DNA of 64,000 nucleotides, taken from positions 558,001-622,000 of the forward strand of contig CAWCWV010000016.1 of NCBI GenBank assembly GCA_963799365.1, read 5' to 3'. Positions 51,789 through 61,455 of the stretch are shown here, piece after piece. The notes below the pieces were generated by a model that was not told the DNA's origin, did no database searches, and saw nothing but the letters and a program-made list of their open reading frames with translations. Position 1 is the first letter of the stretch. Each line of letters opens with the position of its first letter. Source of the DNA: Marinirhabdus sp963799365 (GTDB lineage Bacteria; Bacteroidota; Bacteroidia; Flavobacteriales; Flavobacteriaceae). Both the position numbers and the translations under genes were made by a program.

Positions 51789-53147
51789 ATGAGTACGATA
51801 ACTTCTATAAATCCATATTCGGGAACAGATATTGAATCTTTTACTGAACATACCTACAAAGAAATTACTGAAATTTTAGAAAAAGCAGAAAAAAGATTTT
51901 ATAACTGGAAAGAGACTTCTTTTGCTGAAAGAAAAAAGTTGATGTTAGCAGCAGCTTCAGAATTAAAAAACAACAAACAGGAATACGCCGAAAAAATGAC
52001 ACTTGAAATAGGTAAACCTATTTCCCAATCTATTGCTGAAGTGGAAAAATGTGCCTGGGTTTGCGAATACTATGCTGAAGAAGCCGAAAACCAATTAGCT
52101 AACGAACTCATTAAAACAGATGCACAAAAGAGCTATACCAGTTATGAGCCTCTTGGAGTAGTTTTAGCTGTAATGCCATGGAATTATCCTTTCTGGCAAG
52201 TGTTCAGGTTTGCAGCACCTGCATTAATGGCAGGAAATATAGGAGTGCTTAAACACGCTTCAAACGTCTTTGGAAGTGCGCTCAATATTGAAAAAGTTTT
52301 TAAACGGGCAGGTTTTCCAGAAAATTGTTTCACTACATTATTAGTTTCAAGTGATAAAATTGAAACAATTATAGAAAATCCAATCGTAAAAGCAGTTACC
52401 TTAACTGGAAGTGGCCCTGCGGGTAGTGCTGTAGCTGAAACTGCTGGGAAAAATATTAAGAAATCGGTTTTGGAACTCGGTGGAAATAATGCTATGGTAG
52501 TGTTGAAAGATTGTGATGTTGACACAACTGTAGCCGTTTGCGTACAAGCTCGGTTTCAAAATACAGGACAAAGCTGCATTGCAGGAAAACGACTCCTAAT
52601 AGGCCAAAGTATTGCAGATGAGTTTATCGAAAAACTATTGTTGAAGGTAAGAGAACTAAAAAGCGGAGATCCCATGGAAGTGGAAACTTTTATAGGTACG
52701 ATGGCTAGAGAAGATTTAGCTTCTGAGTTACAAGATCAGGTTTCTAAATCTATTAACGAGGGAGCCAAACTTTTAATAGGAGGGAAGCGACAAGGTGCCT
52801 ATTTTGAACCGACCGTCCTAAGTAATGTAACTCCGAAAATGACTGTTTTTAAGGAAGAAACTTTTGGGCCGGCATTGTCCATCACAACTTTTAAAACAGT
52901 GGATGAAGCTATTGAACTTTCTAACAATTCAAAGTTTGGCTTAGGAGTTTCCATCTTTACCAAAGACACAGAAGCTGCAGAAAAACTAGCATACAAATTT
53001 GACGAGGGTGCCGTATTTATCAACGAGCTCGTTAAAAGCGATCCAAGATTACCCTTTGGTGGTATAAAAGAAAGTGGCTATGGTCGTGAATTGAGCAAAC
53101 ACGGGATACGAGAGTTTGTGAACAGAAAAACTGTTTATATAAAATAA
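51789..53147 (+). CDS. NAD(P)-dependent aldehyde dehydrogenase (succinate-semialdehyde type)
   Basis: A 452-residue aldehyde dehydrogenase. The general-base Glu is in VLELGGNNAMVVL, the nucleophile Cys in GQSCIAGKRLLIG, and VLGVVLAVMPWNYPFWQ is the cofactor-proximal segment. The short YGRELSKHG(I)REF end suits the GabD/SSADH-like branch. ATG 51789 gives the family start MSTITSINPYSGTDIE; a longer frame to 51759 lacks a better start. It is a single gene followed by a perfect terminator. Confidence 0.94.
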   Translation: MSTITSINPYSGTDIESFTEHTYKEITEILEKAEKRFYNWKETSFAERKKLMLAAASELKNNKQEYAEKMTLEIGKPISQSIAEVEKCAWVCEYYAEEAENQLANELIKTDAQKSYTSYEPLGVVLAVMPWNYPFWQVFRFAAPALMAGNIGVLKHASNVFGSALNIEKVFKRAGFPENCFTTLLVSSDKIETIIENPIVKAVTLTGSGPAGSAVAETAGKNIKKSVLELGGNNAMVVLKDCDVDTTVAVCVQARFQNTGQSCIAGKRLLIGQSIADEFIEKLLLKVRELKSGDPMEVETFIGTMAREDLASELQDQVSKSINEGAKLLIGGKRQGAYFEPTVLSNVTPKMTVFKEETFGPALSITTFKTVDEAIELSNNSKFGLGVSIFTKDTEAAEKLAYKFDEGAVFINELVKSDPRLPFGGIKESGYGRELSKHGIREFVNRKTVYIK

Positions 53148-53174
53148 AAGATTCTAAATCTCAAAAACAACAAT

Positions 53175-53214
53175 AAAAAAACCTGTCAGATCTCAAAGAG
53201 CTGACAGGTTTTTT
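53175..53214. terminator. Hairpin terminator, aldehyde dehydrogenase / VPS10 gene
   Basis: AAAAAACCTGTCAG pairs with CTGACAGGTTTTTT around an 11-base loop. It serves both convergent genes. Confidence 0.88.
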
Positions 53215-53233
53215 AATTTAAAGAAAGAGATTT

Positions 53234-56200
53234 TTACTTATCAGATAAGAACACTTCTTTACTTTCTATTTTCAGTTCCATTTCATTATTTTCTAGGAAC
53301 TTCATAAACTTTTTACCCTCTTTGTTTTTGATGGCGTCAAAGCGTTCTTTCTCTTTTTCAAACTCTTCTTTGATCAACTCATAGTTTTGTATTTGCGCTC
53401 CAGTAACACGGTCATAGCTGCCAGCGATATTTGCATATAATTCGCCCATACGCTCACGCAATTCGGGTTCTGCTGAGGCTACATAATTGTCTCCGGTTGT
53501 TACCACCAGGTCTGTACGTAAATCTTCTAAAGCATCGTGTAGTTCTTGTGCTACTTTTTTACCTTTTGGATTATTTTCTATTACATCTTTAGCCTTTGTT
53601 TGCATTTCGCCAATTTCATATACCACATACGCCAAATCTTCTACCATATTAAACATAGTTTGCGTCATTTTTTCTTGATTTTTTCTATCCGCAACCGTAG
53701 TAATGGCAGTTTCATCATATTTAGTTTCGATGATATGCTCGTAGGTGTCTTTTCCTTTTGTCAAAACTACTTTGTATTTTCCTTCAGCAACTCTTGGCGA
53801 TGTAAATCCTCCAAACGAAAGTGTTTTTGCAGCTGCCATCTTAGGGTTTGTAGTATTGAAACTCCAGTCAACAACATTAATCCCTTTGGATTTTCCTGGG
53901 CTTAGCTTGGTCAAGGTGTTTCCTTCCATATCTTGAACTTCCATCGTCATTTTTCCGAAAGTATGTCTTTTTTGTAAGTAATAAACAATTCTTGCTGAAG
54001 TTGGCTTGTTACTTCCAACAAACTGTGTTTCCGCACCAAAGTTTCCTGAAAATCCACCTTGTTCCACCATGGTTACAGGTTCAGATTTAAAGAAATGAAC
54101 ATCTTTAGAAAGTATGTTCTGATTTACTTCGCGCAACGGACTAATATCGTCTATAATAATAACACCACGCCCGTGTGTTCCCATTACGATATCGTTGGTT
54201 GCTTTCTGCATATCTATAAAGTGAACAGCTACAAGAGGCATGTTATTTGTAAAATGTGACCAGTTTTTACCACCGTCTACTGTTACATATAATCCAAATT
54301 CAGTTCCTAGGAACAACAAATCTTCATTTACATAGTCTTCCTGAATGTTACGTACAAAAGCTTTTGCATCAATATCTTCCGAAATAATATTTTTCCACGT
54401 CTTTCCGAAATCGGTTGTCTTCAATGCATAGGGCTTCATATCGCCAGTGGTGTGACCTTCAAAAACAGCATAGGCTGTTCCTTTTCCATGTACACTAGCT
54501 TCAATATGGTATACCCAAGTATTTGCAGGAATTCCCACTAAGTTAGGGGTTACATTGGTCCAGTTTTTCCCGCCATCTTGTGTTAGCTGAACGTTACCGT
54601 CGTCTGTTCCTACCCAGAGTACATTTTGATCTAGTGGTGATTCAGCAATTGTAAAAATAGTTGTGTGATTTTCAGCACCACTGTTATCTACCGACAGTCC
54701 GCCAGATGAAGACTGGTCTTGTTTCTTAGGGTCGTTGGTAGTTAAATCCGGAGAAATGATGGTCCAGGTATCTCCCATGTCATCAGATTTATGAACAAAT
54801 TGACTTCCCATATAAAAACGGTCTGGTACGTGTGCACTTACTGCCATAGGTGCATTCCAGTTAAACCTTAATTCTTTGTCACCTTTTTTAGGTAAAGGCT
54901 GAATAGTCTTTGTTCTATTTTTATCAACATCGTATCGCCATACATTTTCGGCACCTTGCATTTCAGAATAGATAATATTTTTCGTTGGATGTTTAAGTAC
55001 GCGGAAACCGTCTCCAGCACCAACACTATTCCAGTCTCTAGCTTCTACGCCACCTGGAGAAGAACTAGGTCCCCACCAGCTACCATTATCTTGTAATCCA
55101 CCATATACGTTGTAAGGTTCTTCATTATCTGTACTTATTTGATAGAACTGTGAAAGCGGAAGATTTTCTACAATTTCAAAAGTAGAGCCACCATTCCATG
55201 AACGGTATATACCACCATCGGTTCCAGAATAGATAACATCGCTATCGTTTATATGAAATACGATATCGTGAATATCACTATGCATATTTCCTAAATTTTT
55301 GAAGGTCTTACCGCCATCTCTACTAATAGAACCACTTAAACCACCTTTTAAGATGATGTCTGGATTTTTTGGATCTACTGTAATTCTAGAAAAATAGAAC
55401 GGACGAACTACCAAGCCGAAATCATTATTTAAATGCTCCCAAGAACTACCTGCATCTTTAGATACCCACAAACCATTTTTTGTTTTGTCTTCAGTTTCTA
55501 GGACTGCATATAACCTATTGCTGTCGCTGGGTGCTACGGCAAGGCCAATACGACCTAATTTACCTTTCGGAAAACCATTATGAATTTTATTCCACGTTTT
55601 ACCTGCGTCAATAGATTTGTAAATGGCGCTGTTTTCTCCACCAGAGTTAAAACCCCATCCGCTTCTTCTAAATTCCCACATAGAAGTGTAGAGTACGTTA
55701 GGATTTTTTGGATCCATGATCACGTCACCTGCTCCTGTTGAAGGGTTTAAATATAATATTTTGTTCCAAGTCTTTCCGCCATCAGTAGTTTTGTATACAC
55801 CTCGGTCTTGGCTATCGCTCCATAGTGCGCCTAAAACACCAACATATACAACGTCTGAATTTGTTGGATCTATCACTACAGATGCTATACGTTCACTGTT
55901 TTCAAACCCTGGAATTTCTTGCCAGGTTCCTCCACCATCTGTTGAACGATATAAACCATCACCTACTGAAACAGAGTTACGCGTCCATGTTTCTCCTGTT
56001 CCTACCCAGATTACCTGGTCTGGATTTTTAGGATCTAAGGTTACAACCCCAATGGATTGTACATGGTCGTCAAAAATAGGGGTAAAGGTGGCACCACCGT
56101 CACTACTTTTCCAAACACCACCACCAGCAGTACCTGCGTATATAATACGTGAGTTGGTTGGGTGAACTTCAAGATCGTTTATACGGCCACTCATAAGTGC

Positions 56201-56323
56201 AGGACCAATATGGCGTGCTTTCATGTCGCCAAAGAGTTCTTTACCTTTTAAGGTGATCTCCTGGGCTTGTGAACCAATTGGTAGTAGTGCTAAGATGAAG
56301 ATTGTTACTAGTAATTTTTTCAT
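53234..56323 (-). CDS. VPS10/sortilin-like Asp-box beta-propeller protein
   Basis: A 1029-residue protein with a signal peptide (to QAQ). About eleven Asp-box turns, of the form S-x-D-x-G-x-T-W, are visible (KSSDGGATF, RSTDGGGTW, KTTDGGKTW, KSIDAGKTW, VSKDAGSSW, ISRDGGKTF, KSDDMGDTW, LTQDGGKNW, KTTDFGKTW and others) across residues about 50-720. They build a ten-bladed-type propeller like sortilin/VPS10 or YCF48-like proteins. The C-terminal 300 residues are helical and charged. No T9SS domain is at the end. A glycan- or protein-binding role outside the cell is likely. Confidence 0.88.
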   Translation of the reverse strand: MKKLLVTIFILALLPIGSQAQEITLKGKELFGDMKARHIGPALMSGRINDLEVHPTNSRIIYAGTAGGGVWKSSDGGATFTPIFDDHVQSIGVVTLDPKNPDQVIWVGTGETWTRNSVSVGDGLYRSTDGGGTWQEIPGFENSERIASVVIDPTNSDVVYVGVLGALWSDSQDRGVYKTTDGGKTWNKILYLNPSTGAGDVIMDPKNPNVLYTSMWEFRRSGWGFNSGGENSAIYKSIDAGKTWNKIHNGFPKGKLGRIGLAVAPSDSNRLYAVLETEDKTKNGLWVSKDAGSSWEHLNNDFGLVVRPFYFSRITVDPKNPDIILKGGLSGSISRDGGKTFKNLGNMHSDIHDIVFHINDSDVIYSGTDGGIYRSWNGGSTFEIVENLPLSQFYQISTDNEEPYNVYGGLQDNGSWWGPSSSPGGVEARDWNSVGAGDGFRVLKHPTKNIIYSEMQGAENVWRYDVDKNRTKTIQPLPKKGDKELRFNWNAPMAVSAHVPDRFYMGSQFVHKSDDMGDTWTIISPDLTTNDPKKQDQSSSGGLSVDNSGAENHTTIFTIAESPLDQNVLWVGTDDGNVQLTQDGGKNWTNVTPNLVGIPANTWVYHIEASVHGKGTAYAVFEGHTTGDMKPYALKTTDFGKTWKNIISEDIDAKAFVRNIQEDYVNEDLLFLGTEFGLYVTVDGGKNWSHFTNNMPLVAVHFIDMQKATNDIVMGTHGRGVIIIDDISPLREVNQNILSKDVHFFKSEPVTMVEQGGFSGNFGAETQFVGSNKPTSARIVYYLQKRHTFGKMTMEVQDMEGNTLTKLSPGKSKGINVVDWSFNTTNPKMAAAKTLSFGGFTSPRVAEGKYKVVLTKGKDTYEHIIETKYDETAITTVADRKNQEKMTQTMFNMVEDLAYVVYEIGEMQTKAKDVIENNPKGKKVAQELHDALEDLRTDLVVTTGDNYVASAEPELRERMGELYANIAGSYDRVTGAQIQNYELIKEEFEKEKERFDAIKNKEGKKFMKFLENNEMELKIESKEVFLSDK

Positions 56324-56373
56324 GTTGGTTTTAGTTAGAATTTAATGTAAGTTTTTATAGATATAACTAGTTG

Positions 56374-57132
56374 TTATTTTTTTTCAGGGAAAGCAAATAT
56401 TGCTTTGTCAATTTGTGGATTTAATTCAATATTGGTTAGTGTGATTGCTTGTCCGCCTGGCTGGTCTTTTGTTCCATCAATAATAGAGAAAGGAAAATAT
56501 ATACCATCTACTTCCTGATAATTGCTCAATTTACTCTGGCCAATAGCTCCAGCTTCTGGTCCTAATTTCACTTCTTTCTCAATAAGTATAGGTACAAAGT
56601 TCTCTTTTTCAAAATAGTAATATTCAATATTTGCTTCTTCTTTACCATTACTCATTTTTGGTTTTTTCTCTAATTTTATTTTGAAGGTTTCGGTGCCTTC
56701 CACTGTTTCGCTGCCCATTAATTCAACAGAGTATCCTTTGGATTTGTAATTCAAAAAAGGATCTGGAAAATCTTGAATTCCTAATCTGTAATTAGCGGTA
56801 GCTTCTGCGTCACTCTTTTCTGCTGCCATCGTCATTTGATTGGTGCTCCAAAGTGTTTCGCCATCGTAAACGGTTTGATAATAGGCCTGACCTTGCACAT
56901 CTGCACTCATGGAAACAAGGCCCTCTTTTGTTTGAACCATAGTAACAGGTAATGTCATAGTCCCAAAATCTAAAGATCCAGTTGATTTTATGGCATCTAA
57001 TTTTTCCCAGTTTTCTTTTCCACCAGTGTTTTCGAAATAGGTGTCAATAATTTCATCTGCTGTTTGCGCCGAAGATAGGTTTGTTAAACCTATGAATAAT
57101 AGGGCGAGTAAAAGATTCGTAAATGTTTTCAT
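56374..57132 (-). CDS. LolA-like periplasmic lipoprotein-sorting fold protein (copy 1)
   Basis: A 252-residue protein with a Sec signal (to SSAQ) and the LolA/outer-membrane lipoprotein-sorting fold: TADEIIDTYFENTGGKENWE, LVSMSADVQGQAYYQTVYDG, EGTETFKIKLEKKPKMSNGK and a final IFAFPEKK. It lacks a lipobox. It is 48 bases downstream of the VPS10 gene start and is 50-60% similar by eye to the protein at 57270. The substrate lipid is unknown. Confidence 0.82.
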   Translation of the reverse strand: MKTFTNLLLALLFIGLTNLSSAQTADEIIDTYFENTGGKENWEKLDAIKSTGSLDFGTMTLPVTMVQTKEGLVSMSADVQGQAYYQTVYDGETLWSTNQMTMAAEKSDAEATANYRLGIQDFPDPFLNYKSKGYSVELMGSETVEGTETFKIKLEKKPKMSNGKEEANIEYYYFEKENFVPILIEKEVKLGPEAGAIGQSKLSNYQEVDGIYFPFSIIDGTKDQPGGQAITLTNIELNPQIDKAIFAFPEKK

Positions 57133-57225
57133 GAGGTCGTTTTTTGTTGGTTTACCTTAAAGATACGTCTTTTACTTTTAAAATTTGTTACAGCAATTTT
57201 AAGATTTCGACGATTTATTTCAAAA

Positions 57226-57252
57226 AAAAATCCCTGACTAGCAGGGATTTTT
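57226..57252 (-). terminator. Hairpin terminator of the LolA-like copy 2 gene
   Basis: AAAAATCCCTG and CAGGGATTTTT form an 11-bp stem around actag. It lies 18 bases beyond the stop of the copy-2 gene. Confidence 0.85.
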
Positions 57253-57269
57253 AAAATATGTAAGGAAGC

Positions 57270-57995
57270 TTACTTCTTTTCAGGAAATGCAAACATCTCG
57301 TCAGTTACTTCTGGATTTAAAACAATTTCTTTAATAATAATGTTTTGTCCAACCATTCCCATGTCAAAAGGAAAGTATAAGCCATCAACTTCTTGATAAT
57401 CGCTCATTGTATTTGTCATCATTTGTCCGTTTGCCTCAGATTCCGATGCTATGATTACCATATTTTCAGTGTCAAAATAATGATAAGAAATATTATCTTC
57501 TTCTTTACCGTCTTTCATTGTTGGCTCTTGGGTTAATTTAATTTTGTAGGTTTCAGTCCCTTCTTTGGTTTCTTTACCTAGTAATTCTACCTTGTAGCCG
57601 CGGTCTGCGTAGTTGTAGAAAGGATTAGGGAAATCTCCAGCTGTTTTCTTCATATTTGCCGTAGTTTCTGCATCACTTTTTTCTGCTTCACCTGTCATAA
57701 AGTTGGTGCTCCACATAGTTTCACCATTAAAAGCAAATTGTGTTATTTCTTGCCCTTGTAAATTAATTTTCACCAATTGTCTTCCATCTTTCATTTGGTA
57801 GATTTCCACAGGAATATCCATTCCTTGTGCACTGGCTGATGCTACCATTTTTACGCCTTTTAATTCACCCCAGGCGTCCATACCACCTGTATTATCAAAG
57901 TATGAAGTTATAATCTCATCTGCAGTTTGTGCTTGTGCAATAGGAGCAATGGTTACCACAAATAAAGCGATGAATAGTGTTTTTACTGTTTTCAT
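57270..57995 (-). CDS. LolA-like periplasmic lipoprotein-sorting fold protein (copy 2)
   Basis: A 241-residue paralogue of the protein at 56374, with the same signal-peptide region (to QAQ), TADEIITSYFDNTGGMDAWG, FNGETMWSTNFMTGEAEKSD, the TYKIKLTQEPTMKDGKEEDN strand and the same MFAFPEKK end. The two genes are tandem but separated by a terminator, so they are transcribed independently. The duplication suggests different cargo or conditions. Confidence 0.82.
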   Translation of the reverse strand: MKTVKTLFIALFVVTIAPIAQAQTADEIITSYFDNTGGMDAWGELKGVKMVASASAQGMDIPVEIYQMKDGRQLVKINLQGQEITQFAFNGETMWSTNFMTGEAEKSDAETTANMKKTAGDFPNPFYNYADRGYKVELLGKETKEGTETYKIKLTQEPTMKDGKEEDNISYHYFDTENMVIIASESEANGQMMTNTMSDYQEVDGLYFPFDMGMVGQNIIIKEIVLNPEVTDEMFAFPEKK

Positions 57996-58122
57996 TTTTA
58001 GTGTTATTAAGGTTTAACGTAAAGGTAAGACTCTTAACAGCTTTTTTTGTTACAGGGATACTATTTTTTTTTGATTTTAACATTTTCTGAATTGGTGTCT
58101 TTACTTATAAGGCACTCATAAA

Positions 58123-58395
58123 ATGAAATTTGGAAAACTAAACAACCCTGGCGAGAAATGTATTACAAAGCCACCAGATCATCTTGGTACTAGAAATCTA
58201 TTGAATATTTATAAAAAAGTTGATAAACCAAGACTCTACGTAGGCTTTGCTAAATGGAACCGAGCCGATCGTAAAGAATTTTATCCCTGTGAAACAAAAG
58301 ACGAGTTAGCCTATTACTCCACACAATTTAATAACATAAAGTTGAAAGCCACATTCTACAGAATTTTCCCTGTCGATGTCTTTACTGGTTTATAA
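58123..58395 (+). pseudogene. Truncated DUF72 (YecE-like) gene fragment
   Basis: The 90-residue frame starts MKFGKLNNPGEKCITKPPDH and reads LYVGFAKWNRADRKEFYPCE, then ELAYYSTQFNNIKLKATFYR, which matches the N-terminal third of DUF72 proteins (about 300 residues). After ATFYRIFP it runs into VDVFTGL and stops, where relatives continue for another 200 residues. Downstream to about 58600 only traces such as a KHQITS segment, possibly from the following DUF72 region, remain in broken frames. It is therefore a decayed gene. Confidence 0.75.
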
Positions 58396-58634
58396 AAAAA
58401 CATCAGATAACTTCCGTTGTTTTTCAAGATATTTCAAGGTGTGGCACACTGGAAAAGTTTTATATGCTATTCTTGAGAAGTAAAATGTATCTAAAATTAT
58501 CGTTATTATTGCAAGAAGGAGAGATTTACTGCAAATGCGTATGACGTTTCCTTCGGTATATTTTATTTAAAAGGCCAAAGAACGCTTTGGTAAAGACTTG
58601 CACATTTCAAGGCTTGAAAAACAGAATAGTTATT

Positions 58635-59735
58635 TTAGTAATCCAATTCTACCTTACGAATACCTTCAGCTTGTTCTTTAGCGCGTTTTAATTCTTTTTC
58701 AGAGGGAGGCTTTGGTTTTTGTTCCTCTTTCAATACAGGCTCAAAACTTAACTGAACATATGTTGGAAAGTGATCGGAGTGAATGTCTTTTCCTAATGCT
58801 AGAGATTTCACTCTAAATTCTGGAGAGACAAATACGTGGTCTAACGGCCATCGCATGAATGTGCTTTTTGCATTAAAAGAATTATAAAAACCACGTCCCA
58901 TTCTTGGGTCCAGCAATTCTGCTACATTATGGAATAAGCTAGTAGTAGCAGACCAAGCAACATCGTTGAAATCACCAATAACAATAACTGGTAATTTCGA
59001 TTCCCGACTTAAATTGGCAATTTTCATCATTTCTGCATCTCTGTCTGAAGACGAAGGATTGTGTTGTGGCATCGGGGGAGTAGGATGTAAGGCATAAAGC
59101 TGTACCACTTCCCCGTTTCTTAGCCTTAATTTTGAATGGACAGAAGGAATCTCCTTGTCTACTAAATACTTTACTTCTGGCGCAATAAGTTCTAGCTTAG
59201 AGTACAACAACAACCCATAGGTATTGTCTAAAGGTACTTCAACTCGATATTTATAACTTTCTGGCATTACTTTTAAAATATCCTTTTGCCACCTTTTATT
59301 GGTTTCAAGAAAAAGAAAAACATCAGCTTTTTCATCTTTAATTATTTGTTGGAGTACTTCTGGTTTTTTGTTATCCTGAAAAACATTGGCCGTAAAAATT
59401 GAAACAGCGATCTCTTCGCCTTCAGATGCATTTTTTATTTGCTCTTTGGCATAGGGAGTGTAAGGGTGAATCTTAGTGTACTGAAAGATTAAGCATCCCA
59501 ACATTATTGCTATAAAAAGATATTCCTGCCATTCATCAGCTTTAAACTTGATGAAATAAACTATAAATGCAGTAAAGGTAAGTATGGTGAGTTGTATGTG
59601 TGGAAAGTCGAATACGCGAATCCACCAATAGTCCATGGCAATTAAAGGGATAAGTGTGAGCAACACAGCAATCCCGCCAAAAATTATTAAAAATTTTTTT
59701 AATTTGAAATTTTCACACCAGGCTGGAAGTTTCAT
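58635..59735 (-). CDS. Endonuclease/exonuclease/phosphatase family membrane protein
   Basis: A 366-residue protein. Three N-terminal membrane helices (residues about 10-30, 38-58, 65-85) precede an EEP domain with FLFLETNKRWQ, VIGDFNDVAWS (catalytic Asp-Asn) and the C-terminal SDHFPTYVQL (catalytic Asp-His). The EEP domain would face the periplasm. Substrates of such membrane-tied EEPs are nucleic acids or phospholipid/sugar phosphates; this cannot be settled here. The C-terminal tail (KPPSEKELKRAKEQAEGIRK) is charged and likely unstructured. It lies 35 bases downstream of the MscS gene on the same strand. Confidence 0.9.
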   Translation of the reverse strand: MKLPAWCENFKLKKFLIIFGGIAVLLTLIPLIAMDYWWIRVFDFPHIQLTILTFTAFIVYFIKFKADEWQEYLFIAIMLGCLIFQYTKIHPYTPYAKEQIKNASEGEEIAVSIFTANVFQDNKKPEVLQQIIKDEKADVFLFLETNKRWQKDILKVMPESYKYRVEVPLDNTYGLLLYSKLELIAPEVKYLVDKEIPSVHSKLRLRNGEVVQLYALHPTPPMPQHNPSSSDRDAEMMKIANLSRESKLPVIVIGDFNDVAWSATTSLFHNVAELLDPRMGRGFYNSFNAKSTFMRWPLDHVFVSPEFRVKSLALGKDIHSDHFPTYVQLSFEPVLKEEQKPKPPSEKELKRAKEQAEGIRKVELDY

Positions 59736-59770
59736 AGTAAAATGGGTTGGTTTATAAACCTACTTAATTT

Positions 59771-61057
59771 CTAATTTTCTCGTATATTATTTAAGGAAAT
59801 TTTAGCTAAGTCGTTACCTGAAGGAGACTCAAAAAGTTCCAGTCCAAAGTAAGGCACCGCAGCAATTAAATGATCAAAAATATCGGCTTGAATATGCTCA
59901 TAATTTTCCCAACTTTTATCGTAGCTAAAGCAGAAAATTTCAATAGGAATCCCTTTGTCTGTAGGCGCTAAATGTCGCACCATTAAAAACTGGTCTTTGT
60001 TGATAGCTGGATTTTCGTGTAAAAATGCATCGGCATATTTTCTAAAAATACCCAAATTGGTTTGGTTTCTACCATTTATTGGGAGTGATCTATCGGCTTC
60101 ATTTAACTTGTTAAATTTATTGACGTCCTTCTCGCGATGCTCGATATAAGGAGCAATTAATTGAATTTTTTTCAATTCTTCAATTTCTTCAGTGGTAAGA
60201 AATTTAATAGAATTCTGTTTTATATAGATGGAACGTTTTATACGACGTCCGTCTGATTCCTGCATCCCTCGCCAGTTTTGGAAGGAATCCGCAATTAAAC
60301 TGTAGGTAGGGATGGTAGTGAAAGTATTGTCAAAGTTTTGAACACGCACGGTAGCCAAATTTATCTCCGTTACATAACCATCGGCTCCAAATTTACTAAA
60401 CGTAATCCAGTCTCCAATTCGCACAATATCGTTTACCGAAACTTGTATACTCGCAACAAAACCTAGGATGGTATCCTTAAAAATAAGCAATAAAACTGCC
60501 GAGAATGCACCCAGAGTGGTTAAACTCTTCAGGCTATAATCTGTAAGTATTTGTATAGCTAGGAAAATTCCGGCACTCCACGCAAATATCATTAATACTT
60601 GCATATAGCTTTCCAGTGGTTTGTCGCCAAATTTTTCAGTACTATAACGTAGATAATTGTTAGTAGTGCGCAGGATACTCCGGAATACCAAAATAGAAAG
60701 TAAAACCAAGTAAAGCTGTGCCAAAATATGCATAACATATTCTGCAGTTGGGAAGTCCTGGAATAAAGAAGGAAGAAGATACCAAACAATCCCTAATGGT
60801 ATAGAGTGCGCAATAAACCTAGGGAAATTACTTTTCACCAGGAAATTGTCGAACGTAGTTGTGGTTTTGTCACTAAAAGCTTTAAAAATCTGAACGATTA
60901 TTTTTCTGAAAATGATGTCCAGCATAGTCGCTAGAACTGCCACAACAATAAGATTAATAGCAAGATTGATAATGGAAGCCCAAAGTTCACCCATACCTAC
61001 TTCAACTAAGTAATCCCGTATGAGGCAGGCATATGTGTTTATAAGCGCTCTATCCAT
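59771..61057 (-). CDS. Mechanosensitive ion channel, YbdG-like MscS family
   Basis: A 428-residue channel with five or more N-terminal helices and the MscS beta domain. The TM3-beta region reads LGAFSAVLLLIFKDTILGFV and the following SVNDIVRIGDWI and TVRVQNFDNTFTTIPTYSLI are diagnostic. The long C-terminal half with LPINGRNQTNLGIFRKY is the YbdG/MscM branch. It begins exactly at the stop of the DUF3817 gene (no gap), so the two are cotranslated. It relieves osmotic downshock. A second MscS is divergently oriented at 61456. Confidence 0.92.
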   Translation of the reverse strand: MDRALINTYACLIRDYLVEVGMGELWASIINLAINLIVVAVLATMLDIIFRKIIVQIFKAFSDKTTTTFDNFLVKSNFPRFIAHSIPLGIVWYLLPSLFQDFPTAEYVMHILAQLYLVLLSILVFRSILRTTNNYLRYSTEKFGDKPLESYMQVLMIFAWSAGIFLAIQILTDYSLKSLTTLGAFSAVLLLIFKDTILGFVASIQVSVNDIVRIGDWITFSKFGADGYVTEINLATVRVQNFDNTFTTIPTYSLIADSFQNWRGMQESDGRRIKRSIYIKQNSIKFLTTEEIEELKKIQLIAPYIEHREKDVNKFNKLNEADRSLPINGRNQTNLGIFRKYADAFLHENPAINKDQFLMVRHLAPTDKGIPIEIFCFSYDKSWENYEHIQADIFDHLIAAVPYFGLELFESPSGNDLAKISLNNIREN

Positions 61058-61375
61058 TTATAAATATTTACGTTCTGCATAAAATGGGCCCAGGGGGAGA
61101 ACAGAACACAACATTACAATGGCTAAAACACCCCAAGTCCATTTTAATTTTTCTTTCATAAAATAAGCGCCAATAAGATAAGCAATAAATAGAATTCCAT
61201 GAGCCATCCCTACAATACGAACCATTTCGGGCATATCCCAAATATATTTTAAAGGCATGGCTATACAAAGCAGTACCAAAAATGAAATAGCCTCTAGGGT
61301 GCTAATGATCTTAAATGTTTTTATTGAAGTATCCAACGTATTATTTTTTGTAAAGATAGAATAACTGAAAACCAT
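61058..61375 (-). CDS. DUF3817 membrane protein
   Basis: A 105-residue protein with three membrane helices. The core STLEAISFLVLLCIAMPLKY then VRIVGMAHGILFIAYLIGAY is the DUF3817 (TIGR03954) signature. Its role is unknown. The gene is directly followed by the YbdG-like channel gene, with stop and start adjacent. The N-terminal 15 residues are loosely supported, and a shorter start cannot be excluded. Confidence 0.88.
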   Translation of the reverse strand: MVFSYSIFTKNNTLDTSIKTFKIISTLEAISFLVLLCIAMPLKYIWDMPEMVRIVGMAHGILFIAYLIGAYFMKEKLKWTWGVLAIVMLCSVLPLGPFYAERKYL

Positions 61376-61408
61376 AAGCGCGTTTTCAAAATAAATTATT
61401 GGGAGTAG

Positions 61409-61438
61409 TTTGTATCAAAAGAGGTTATTGTATCTTTA
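61409..61438 (+). promoter_or_regulatory. Candidate promoter TTTG-N18-TATCTTTA of the MscS gene
   Basis: TTTG (61409-61412) and TATCTTTA (61431-61438, one change from TAnnTTTG) are 18 bases apart and 18 bases upstream of ATG 61456. It lies inside the longer possible open frame, favouring the internal start. Confidence 0.5.
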
Positions 61439-61455
61439 AATTTCTAATTTTTTCT

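Noticed and set aside
55716..56165. Plus-strand frame opposite the VPS10 gene.
   Set aside because: No recognisable protein; a shadow of the Asp-box coding sequence.
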